64,000 nucleotides of DNA from Jannaschia sp. W003 (lineage in GTDB: Bacteria > Pseudomonadota > Alphaproteobacteria > Rhodobacterales > Rhodobacteraceae). Where the stretch lies: the NCBI RefSeq assembly GCF_025144335.1, contig NZ_CP083539.1:1923501-1987500 (forward strand), given 5' to 3'. The notes below the pieces were generated by a model. The model was given only the letters and a program-made list of their open reading frames with translations. It was not told the origin of the DNA and ran no database searches. Position 1 is the first letter of the stretch. Every line of letters starts with the position of its first letter. A program made the translations under genes and the position numbers. Positions 54,944 through 61,591 of this stretch are shown here, piece after piece.

Positions 54944-56526
54944 TGGAAGTCCTCAACCAGCCCCCGCGCCTCGGCGACGTGGACCTCGCGGCAGGCGACG
55001 CCGCCCTCCGCGACGGAATCGCCGCCGCAGGCGCCGACGCAGACCGCTTGCGCGCCTTCGGCCTCCGGGCGGGGCGGGGCGAGGCACGAGAGTGGTCGCG
55101 CCTCGCCAACGAGAACCCACCGACCTTGCGCACCCACGACCGCTTCGGCCGCCGCATCGACGCGGTCGAGTTCCACCCCGCCTACCACGACCTCATGGCG
55201 CTGGGGCTGGAGGGCGGCGTGGCCTCGGCCGCGTGGGAGGAGGGCGGCACCCACGCCACCCACGCCGCGCTGCTCTACCTGATGACGCAGGCCGACGCGG
55301 GCGTGGTGTGCCCGATGTCCATGACCCACGCCGCGCAGGCCGCGCTGCCCGCCGCACCACAGATCGCCGCGACATGGGCGCCGCTCGCCTGCGAGCCCGC
55401 CTACGACCCCCGCGCGGTCCCCGCGGACGGCAAGCGGGCCGCGACGATCGGCATGGCCATGACCGAGCGGCAGGGGGGCTCGGACGTGCGGGCCAACGTC
55501 ACCCGCGCCGAGGCCGATGGGGCGACGTGGCGCCTTCATGGGCACAAGTGGTTCTGCTCCGCGCCCATGTCGGACGCGTTCCTGACGTTGGCGCAGACCG
55601 AGGCGGGCCTGTCATGCTTCCTGGTGCCCCGTTGGACCGACGAGGGTGCGAACGCCATCCGCCTCCAGCGGCTGAAGCCGAAGTTGGGCGACCGCTCGAA
55701 CGCCTCCGCCGAGATCGAGTACGACGGCGCACGGGCCGAGCTGGTGGGCGAGGAGGGGCGGGGGGTCGCCGCGATCATGCCGATGGTGATGGCGACACGG
55801 CTCGACTGCGTGGCCGGATCGGCGGCGGGGATGCGCATGGCCGTCACGCGCGCGCTGCACCACGCGGCGCACCGCACGGCGTTCCAGCGGCGGCTCGTGG
55901 ACCAGCCGGCCATGCGCGCGCTGCTGGCCGACCTTTGCCTCGAGGTGGAGGCCGCGGTGGCCCTCATGATGCGCTGCGCCGCCGAGGTGGACGCGGTCAG
56001 CCCGCTCGCCCGCGCGCTGGTGCCGGCTGCGAAGTACTGGGTCTGCAAGCGGCAGGCCGGCGTGGTGCAGGAGGCGATGGAGGCGCACGGCGGCAACGGC
56101 TTCGTCGAGGACTGGCCGATGGCGCGCCTGTTCCGCCAGTCGCCGCTGAACGCCATCTGGGAGGGCTCGGGCAACGTGATCGCGCTGGACCTCTTGCGCG
56201 TGCTCGCAAGGGAACGCGCGGCGGTGGAGGCGCTGGTGGCGTGGCTCGACGGCGCGTTGGAGGGCGACCCGGCCCTGGCGCGGTGGAAAGGCTGGCTCGC
56301 CCCCGGCGCGCTGGACGAGGCGCAGGCGCGGGCCTTCGCGGAGGAGACGGCGGTGCTGGCGCAGGCCGCCGCGCTGGGCGGCGAGGCACGCGAGGCATTC
56401 CGCGCGGCGCGGCTGGACCGCGAGGCGCGGGGGTTGGGCTACGGGACGGTGGTGCTGCCGGAGGCGTGGCTGATCGGGCGTGCGATGCCGGTGGCTGCGG
56501 AGCGGCCCGCGCGGGTTGTCTTGTAG
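54943..56526 (+). CDS. Acyl-CoA dehydrogenase, AidB-like
   Basis: A 527-residue flavin-containing protein of the AidB branch of acyl-CoA dehydrogenases. Family marks are MAMTERQGGSDVRANVTRAE (FAD and substrate region), HGHKWFCSAPMSDAFLTLAQ, LKPKLGDRSNASAEIEYDGA, QEAMEAHGGNGFVEDWPMARL and SPLNAIWEGSGNVIALDLLR. E. coli AidB takes part in the adaptive response to alkylating agents; several homologues are still only named by similarity. The start at 54943 overlaps the HerA-like stop (TGATG) by one base, so it is translationally coupled to that ATPase. A GTG one codon earlier is also possible. Confidence 0.9.
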   Translation: MEVLNQPPRLGDVDLAAGDAALRDGIAAAGADADRLRAFGLRAGRGEAREWSRLANENPPTLRTHDRFGRRIDAVEFHPAYHDLMALGLEGGVASAAWEEGGTHATHAALLYLMTQADAGVVCPMSMTHAAQAALPAAPQIAATWAPLACEPAYDPRAVPADGKRAATIGMAMTERQGGSDVRANVTRAEADGATWRLHGHKWFCSAPMSDAFLTLAQTEAGLSCFLVPRWTDEGANAIRLQRLKPKLGDRSNASAEIEYDGARAELVGEEGRGVAAIMPMVMATRLDCVAGSAAGMRMAVTRALHHAAHRTAFQRRLVDQPAMRALLADLCLEVEAAVALMMRCAAEVDAVSPLARALVPAAKYWVCKRQAGVVQEAMEAHGGNGFVEDWPMARLFRQSPLNAIWEGSGNVIALDLLRVLARERAAVEALVAWLDGALEGDPALARWKGWLAPGALDEAQARAFAEETAVLAQAAALGGEAREAFRAARLDREARGLGYGTVVLPEAWLIGRAMPVAAERPARVVL

Positions 56527-56546
56527 GGCGGCGGTACCGCGCCCCG

Positions 56547-56636
56547 GCCATGCGCCGGAACCTCGGGGGTCGGTTGGTGCCCTATGCCGCAGCGGAGCGT
56601 CGACGGAACCCGGAGGTCCCGGCTCAGGGCCGGGGC
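56547..56636. repeat. REP-like palindrome with a degenerate partner
   Basis: GTCCCGGC-TCAGG-GCCGGGGC (56616-56636, one G-U-type mismatch) belongs to the family seen at 27252 and 31561, preceded by the typical CCGGAG. About 50 bp upstream, around 56541-56567, is a decayed copy in the opposite orientation (GCCCCGG...CCGGAACCTCGG). Again the location is a convergent gap, here between the acyl-CoA dehydrogenase and guaA. Confidence 0.6.
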
Positions 56637-56699
56637 GTGCTCCTTAACGCCAAGCGTGGCGCGGGAATGAACCACCGCCCTCGTCTGCGCGGTGTGGCC

Positions 56700-56761
56700 G
56701 TGACGGTCGCTGCGCGACCATCACCCTGCCACCGAGTGACTTTGCCTTCGCAAAGTCACTC
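56700..56761 (-). terminator. Tandem hairpins at the 3' end of guaA, one overlapping the stop codon
   Basis: On the minus strand, a perfect 12-bp stem GAGTGACTTTGC / GCAAAGTCACTC (56734-56761) spans the guaA stop codon. Further downstream is an 11-bp stem GTGATGGTCGC / GCGACCGTCAC with one U-G pair (56700-56724). Neither has a U tract. They may act as transcription end or stability structures. Confidence 0.6.
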
Positions 56762-58330
56762 CCATTCGATCGTGCCCGGGGGCTTCGACGTGATGTCGTA
56801 GGTCACCCGGTTGATCCCCGGCACCTCGTTGATGATCCGCGTCGCCGTCTCGCCGAGGAACTCGTGGGTGAAGGGGTAGTAGTCGGCGGTCATGCCGTCG
56901 ACCGATGTGACCGCGCGCAGGGCGCAGGCGAAGTCGTAGGTACGCCCGTCGCCCATCACGCCCACGGTGCGGACTGGTAGGATGGCAACGAAGGCCTGCC
57001 AGATCTCGTCGTAGAGGCCGTGGCGGCGGATCTGATCGATGTAGACCGCATCGGCCCGGCGCAGGATCGCCAGCTTCTCGCGGGTGATCTCGCCGGGGCA
57101 GCGGATCGCGAGGCCGGGGCCGGGGAAGGGGTGGCGGCCGATGAAGCTGGCGGGCAGGCCGAGTTCGCGGCCCAGGGCGCGGACCTCGTCCTTGAACAAC
57201 TCTCGCAGCGGCTCGACCAGCTTCAGTCCCATCTTTTCCGGCAGGCCACCTACGTTGTGGTGCGACTTGATCGTCACCGAGGGCCCGCCCGAGAAGCTGA
57301 CGCTCTCGATCACGTCCGGATAGAGCGTGCCCTGCGCCAGGAACTCGGCGCCGCCCACCGCGCCCGCGTGCTTCTGGAACACGTCGATGAAGAGCCGCCC
57401 GATGGTCTTGCGCTTGGTCTCGGGGTCCGAGACGCCGTCGAGGGCATCGAGGAACAGCGCCTGCTCGTCGGCGTGGATCAAAGGCATGTTGTAGTGGTCG
57501 CGGAACATCTCCACGACCTCCTCGGCCTCGCCCTCGCGCAGGAGGCCGTGGTCCACGAAAACGCAGGTCAGCTGGTCGCCGATGGCCTCGTGGATCAGCA
57601 CCGCGGCGACCGAGCTGTCGACGCCGCCCGAGAGGCCGCAGATCACCTTGGCATCGCCCACCTGCGCGCGGATCGCCTCGATCGCCTGCTCGCGGTAGGC
57701 CCCCATGGTCCAGTCGCCGCGGAAGCCGGCGAGGCGCACGAAGTTGCCCAGAAGGGTGGCGCCGCCGGGGGTGTGGTGCACTTCGGGGTGGAACTGCACG
57801 GCATAGAAGCGGCGCGCCTCGTCGGCGGTGACGGCGAGGGGGGCGCCGGGCGAGGTGGCGACTACCTCGAAGCCCGGAGCGAGGCGGCTGACGTGGTCGC
57901 CGTGGCTCATCCAGACCTGCTCGCGCTCCGACCAGCCCTCCAGCAGCGGCGTCTCGCGGTCGCGGACCACGAAGGCGCGGCCGAACTCGGCTGTGCCCTC
58001 GCCGCGCCGCACCTCACCGCCCAGCATCGCCTGCATCACCTGCTGCCCGTAGCAGATGCCCAGCACCGGCACGCCCATCTCGAACAACTCGGCGGGCGGG
58101 CGGGGCGAGCCCTCGTCGGGCACCGACGCCGGACCGCCCGACAGGATCACCGCCTCCGGAGCGAAATCGCGCAGGAAGGCGGCATCCACCTTATGGAACG
58201 GGTGGATCTCGCAGTAGACGCGCAGCTCGCGCAGGCGGCGGGCGATCAGCTGCGTCACCTGCGAGCCGAAGTCGACGATCAGCAGGCGCTGGTGCTGGGC
58301 GGGGTCGGGCGTGCCGGGGGCGTGTTCCAT
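56756..58330 (-). CDS. guaA: GMP synthase (glutamine-hydrolysing)
   Basis: GuaA converts XMP to GMP with ATP and glutamine-derived ammonia. The protein is 524 residues. The N-terminal glutamine amidotransferase has the nucleophile Cys in [15 protein letters not shown], and FHPEVHHTP provides the His-Glu pair. The ATP-pyrophosphatase domain has [20 protein letters not shown]. The C-terminal dimerisation domain includes [19 protein letters not shown] and ends in the conserved PPGTIEWE. The start at 58330 ([10 protein letters not shown]) is preferred; the frame extends upstream to 58828. The gene is divergent from the MttB homologue. Confidence 0.97.
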   Translation of the reverse strand: MEHAPGTPDPAQHQRLLIVDFGSQVTQLIARRLRELRVYCEIHPFHKVDAAFLRDFAPEAVILSGGPASVPDEGSPRPPAELFEMGVPVLGICYGQQVMQAMLGGEVRRGEGTAEFGRAFVVRDRETPLLEGWSEREQVWMSHGDHVSRLAPGFEVVATSPGAPLAVTADEARRFYAVQFHPEVHHTPGGATLLGNFVRLAGFRGDWTMGAYREQAIEAIRAQVGDAKVICGLSGGVDSSVAAVLIHEAIGDQLTCVFVDHGLLREGEAEEVVEMFRDHYNMPLIHADEQALFLDALDGVSDPETKRKTIGRLFIDVFQKHAGAVGGAEFLAQGTLYPDVIESVSFSGGPSVTIKSHHNVGGLPEKMGLKLVEPLRELFKDEVRALGRELGLPASFIGRHPFPGPGLAIRCPGEITREKLAILRRADAVYIDQIRRHGLYDEIWQAFVAILPVRTVGVMGDGRTYDFACALRAVTSVDGMTADYYPFTHEFLGETATRIINEVPGINRVTYDITSKPPGTIEWE

Positions 58331-58469
58331 GGGGGCGGGGTAGCCGCGCGGGGGCGCGGTCGCAAGCGGCGCCCATGTCGGGAACGGCCGCGGGGCGCCG
58401 CAAACCGGGCATCCGTGCGCGGTGCGCGCGGGGTATCCGCCACGGCGAGGGAACCCCGGAGGGCACGGC

Positions 58470-59990
58470 ATGGAACAGGCGCGCAGGAAGCGCGGCGGCG
58501 GCGGCGCGGCGCGGCGGGCCGAGCGCGGTACGATGAACGTGGAGACCGCGCCCACCATCGTCCGCCGCATCCCCGACTTCGAGATCCTGGACGACGAGGC
58601 GCTAGAGACCATCGAGTACGAAGCCGAGACCGTGCTTGCGGAGATCGGCGTCGCATTCGTGGACAATCCTGCGGCCCTCGACCGCTGGCGCGCGGCCGGC
58701 GCGGACGTGCGCGGCGAGCGGGTCCGCATCCCGCGCGGCCTGGCCCGCAAGCTCTGCGGCACGGCGCCGTCCACGTTCACGCAAGTGGCCCGCAACCCCG
58801 CGAAGTCGGTCGAGATCGGCGGGCGCAACCTCGTGCTCGCACCGGTCTACGGCCCGCCTTTCGTGCGCGACGCGGGCGGACGACGCTATGCCACGATGGC
58901 CGACTTCGAGACCTTCGTGAAGCTCGGGCACATGTGCCGCTGGCTCCACCATTCGGGCGGCACGGTCTGCGAGCCCACGGACGTTCCCGTCTCGAAGCGC
59001 CACCTCGACATGCTGCTCGCGCACATGACGCTGACCGACAAGCCGTTCATGGGATCGGTGACCGAGCCGAGCCGGGCGGACGATTCGGTCGCCATGGCCG
59101 ACATCCTGTTCGGCGGGCTGGACGACCGCACGGCGATGATCTCGCTGATCAACATCAACTCGCCGCTGACCTTCGACTCGGTGATGATGGGCGCTCTCGA
59201 GGTCTATGCCGCCGCCAACCAGGCCTGCATCGTCTCGCCCTTCATCGTGGGCGGCGCGATGGCGCCCGTGACCGTCTCGGGTACGCTGGTGCAGGTGCTG
59301 GCCGAGGTGCTGGCGGGCGTGGCCTACAGCCAGCTCGTGCGCGCCGGGGCGCCGGTGATCTTCGGCGCCTTCGTGACCTCGATCGACATGGGAAGCGGCG
59401 CGCCCACCTTCGGCACGCCCGAGGCGGCGCAGATCACCTACGGGGCGGGGCAGCTCGCGCGGCGGATGAACCTTCCCTACCGCTCCGCCGGCAGCTTCTG
59501 CGGATCCAAGCTTCCCGACGCACAGGCGGCCTACGAGACGGCGAACTCGCTGAACGCAGGACTGCTCGCGGGCGTGAACTTCATGCTCCACGCCTGCGGC
59601 TGGCTCGAGGGCGGGCTCGTCGCCGACTTCGACAAGTTCGTGATGGATGCCGACCAGCTCGGCATCCTGCACCGCATGGCCGCGGGCGTCGCCGCCGACC
59701 CTGACGCGCTGGACGCGATCCGCGAGGTGGGACCGGGCGGGCATTACCTCGGTGCCGCGCATACCCAAGCACGCTTCAAGGAGGCGTTCTGGCGCTCGGA
59801 GCTGCTGGACTACAAGCCCTACGAGACCTGGGCCGACGAAGGCGGGCGCGACACGCGGGCGCTCGCCACCGCGCGCAAGGAGAAGCTGCTGGCGGCCTAC
59901 GAGGAACCGCCCATGGACCCCGCGACGCGCGAGGGCCTGCTGGCCTTCGTCGCGCGCCGCAAGGAATCGCTGCCCGACGCCGTGATGTAG
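58470..59990 (+). CDS. Trimethylamine methyltransferase family protein (MttB/MtgB-like, no pyrrolysine)
   Basis: A 506-residue TIM-barrel corrinoid-dependent methyltransferase. It begins with a basic Gly/Arg-rich leader ([14 protein letters not shown]) and continues with [57 protein letters not shown] and [19 protein letters not shown]. Archaeal MttB has pyrrolysine at an in-frame UAG. This gene has no internal UAG, so it belongs to the non-pyrrolysine group, some of which demethylate glycine betaine or related quaternary amines. No corrinoid protein is adjacent. GGAGGG upstream supports the ATG at 58470. Confidence 0.9.
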   Translation: MEQARRKRGGGGAARRAERGTMNVETAPTIVRRIPDFEILDDEALETIEYEAETVLAEIGVAFVDNPAALDRWRAAGADVRGERVRIPRGLARKLCGTAPSTFTQVARNPAKSVEIGGRNLVLAPVYGPPFVRDAGGRRYATMADFETFVKLGHMCRWLHHSGGTVCEPTDVPVSKRHLDMLLAHMTLTDKPFMGSVTEPSRADDSVAMADILFGGLDDRTAMISLININSPLTFDSVMMGALEVYAAANQACIVSPFIVGGAMAPVTVSGTLVQVLAEVLAGVAYSQLVRAGAPVIFGAFVTSIDMGSGAPTFGTPEAAQITYGAGQLARRMNLPYRSAGSFCGSKLPDAQAAYETANSLNAGLLAGVNFMLHACGWLEGGLVADFDKFVMDADQLGILHRMAAGVAADPDALDAIREVGPGGHYLGAAHTQARFKEAFWRSELLDYKPYETWADEGGRDTRALATARKEKLLAAYEEPPMDPATREGLLAFVARRKESLPDAVM

Positions 59991-60006
59991 CGCGCGGTGA
60001 GTGGCC

Positions 60007-60294
60007 TCAGCCCCGGGCGGTCCGCAGCGCCACCGCCTCGGCCATGAGCGCCGCGAGGATGTCGACGTGGCGCGCGACGCTGTAGCCCTTGGCCCGGGTG
60101 CGGCGGCGCATCTCCAGCTCCGCCTCGATGGGCACGAGCCGCTCCAGCGCGAGGCGGGGGGTCGGCGGAATCGCGACGCGCAGCATCCGGCGCAGGTCGC
60201 GGCGACGGCGGTAGAGCGCCGCGCCGTGGCGGGCTGCTGCCACCATCATGGCAGGGCGGCGGAGGCGGGCAAGGGTGTCTTCGTCGGTCGGCAT
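60007..60294 (-). CDS. DUF6477 family protein
   Basis: A 95-residue basic protein (TDEDTLARLRRPAMMVAAAR, then ALYRRRRDLRRML and RRRTRAKGYSVARHVDILAAL). It matches what I recall of the DUF6477 family, which is restricted to Rhodobacteraceae-type bacteria and next to the DUF6456 regulator gene. No catalytic motif is visible. It is read divergently from the DUF6456 gene, and both share a 201-bp promoter region with two CtrA-like sites. It may therefore be under the same control. Confidence 0.72.
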   Translation of the reverse strand: MPTDEDTLARLRRPAMMVAAARHGAALYRRRRDLRRMLRVAIPPTPRLALERLVPIEAELEMRRRTRAKGYSVARHVDILAALMAEAVALRTARG

Positions 60295-60390
60295 CGCGGT
60301 CTCCCGGGGGCTGTGGATGCCGCAGAGACTGGGCGCGCCGGGGCTGGTGTTTCAGGATTCGGGGCAGGCGCGCGCGGTGGCCGATCGCCG

Positions 60391-60444
60391 TTAACCCCCG
60401 GTTAGCAAACGGCTCGCGCAGCGGGCGATTTAACATTCTGGTAA
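60391..60444. promoter_or_regulatory. Two tandem near-consensus CtrA sites
   Basis: The CtrA consensus is TTAA-N7-TTAA. Site one, 60391-60405, is TTAA-N7-TTAG. Site two, 60430-60444, is TTAA-N7-GTAA. Each has one mismatch with exact spacing. Both lie between the divergent DUF6477 and DUF6456 genes, 52 to 105 bp before the ATG at 60496. AT-rich sites are rare in this GC-rich DNA, which adds weight. Confidence 0.55.
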
Positions 60445-60495
60445 CCAATCGGGGATTGTTTGGCCGGGCTGTTCCGCGAACTGGAATCGTTCTCC

Positions 60496-61590
60496 ATGCC
60501 CCGCCCGTCGACCGCCGAATCCCCCGTCCTGCCGCGCTGGGTTCCCGAAGCCGCGCGCCTCTACATCGCCCATGCCTGCGGCGGTCGCCCGCTGCGCGAC
60601 GTCGCCGACGAGGGGGGGTGTTCGGCGGCGACCGTGATGCGCAAGGTCCGTCGCGTCGAGGCGATGCGGGACGATCCCAACGTGGACGACGCCCTCGAGC
60701 GCCTCGCGCGCGCCGCCGAAGTCCTGCAACCCGAGAGGTCCCATTCGATGTCCATGCTACCCCCGCGTGCCGAACTGCTCGACGACGAGACGCTGGACCG
60801 CGAGGCGCGCCGCGTCCTGCGCCGGCTCTGCGAGGGGGATGCGTTCCTCGCCGTCGCGCAGGGCATGCCGCAGGCCGCCGTGCTGCGGGGGGGTGGTGCG
60901 GGGGATCCCGCGCGCATAGCCACGCTGCCCCGGCCGGTGGCGCAGGCCTTCGTGCTCAAGGACTGGGTCCGGTGCACGCAGGCGGGTCGGGTCACCCGTT
61001 ACCGGATCACCGACGCGGGCCGCGCCGCGCTGCGCCGCCTGCTGGGCGAGCACCGCGCCCGGCGCACGGAGGCGCGGGGCATGGCGGAGGCGCACTCGCC
61101 GTTCCTGGCGCAGCAGGGCGACTACGCGGAGATCACCCGCCCCGGCGCCGAGGGCGACGAGACGCTGCGGGTGAACCTCGCGGAATCGCCGCTGGGCGCG
61201 CTGGCGCGGCGCAAGGACCGGGACGGGCGGCCCTTCCTCCCGCGCGACCTGCTCGTCGCCGGCGAGACGCTGCGCGGCGACTTCGAGGCCGCGCAGATGG
61301 GGCCGCGGCTCGGGCAGAACTGGGAGCGGTTCCTCACCGCCGGGACGCGCGGCGACTTCGGCGCCCGCGGGCCCTGCGAGGGGCCGTCGGACGCCCGCGC
61401 GCAGGTGGCCGCGGCGCTTCGCGCGCTGGGACCGGGCCTCGGCGACGTGGCCCTGCGGGTATGCTGCTACCTCGAGGGGATCGAGGCGGCCGAGAAGCGC
61501 ATGGGCTGGGCGGCCCGCTCGGGCAAGGTGGTGCTGCGGATCGCGCTGCAACGCCTCCATATGCACTACATCGACTCGGGCCGGATGTAG
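60496..61590 (+). CDS. DUF6456 helix-turn-helix regulator, GafA-like (gene transfer agent activator)
   Basis: A 364-residue DNA-binding protein. Its N-terminal HTH (about 10-70, ending SAATVMRKVRRVEAMRDDP) is followed by a middle winged-HTH-like region (FVLKDWVRCTQAGRVTRYRI) and the DUF6456 domain (ESPLGALARRKDRDGRPFLP, AGETLRGDFEAAQMGPRLGQ, VCCYLEGIEAAEKRMGW and SGKVVLRIALQRL). This order is what I know of GafA, the direct activator of the gene transfer agent in Rhodobacter capsulatus, whose expression depends on CtrA; the name is by recall, not alignment. The frame also opens at a TTG at 60460, but the ATG at 60496 fits the position of the upstream CtrA-like site better. Confidence 0.8.
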   Translation: MPRPSTAESPVLPRWVPEAARLYIAHACGGRPLRDVADEGGCSAATVMRKVRRVEAMRDDPNVDDALERLARAAEVLQPERSHSMSMLPPRAELLDDETLDREARRVLRRLCEGDAFLAVAQGMPQAAVLRGGGAGDPARIATLPRPVAQAFVLKDWVRCTQAGRVTRYRITDAGRAALRRLLGEHRARRTEARGMAEAHSPFLAQQGDYAEITRPGAEGDETLRVNLAESPLGALARRKDRDGRPFLPRDLLVAGETLRGDFEAAQMGPRLGQNWERFLTAGTRGDFGARGPCEGPSDARAQVAAALRALGPGLGDVALRVCCYLEGIEAAEKRMGWAARSGKVVLRIALQRLHMHYIDSGRM

Positions 61591-61591
61591 C

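Noticed and set aside
58470..59990. Pyrrolysine-containing MttB
   Set aside because: There is no in-frame TAG inside the gene; the frame is open throughout to its terminal TAG at 59988-59990.
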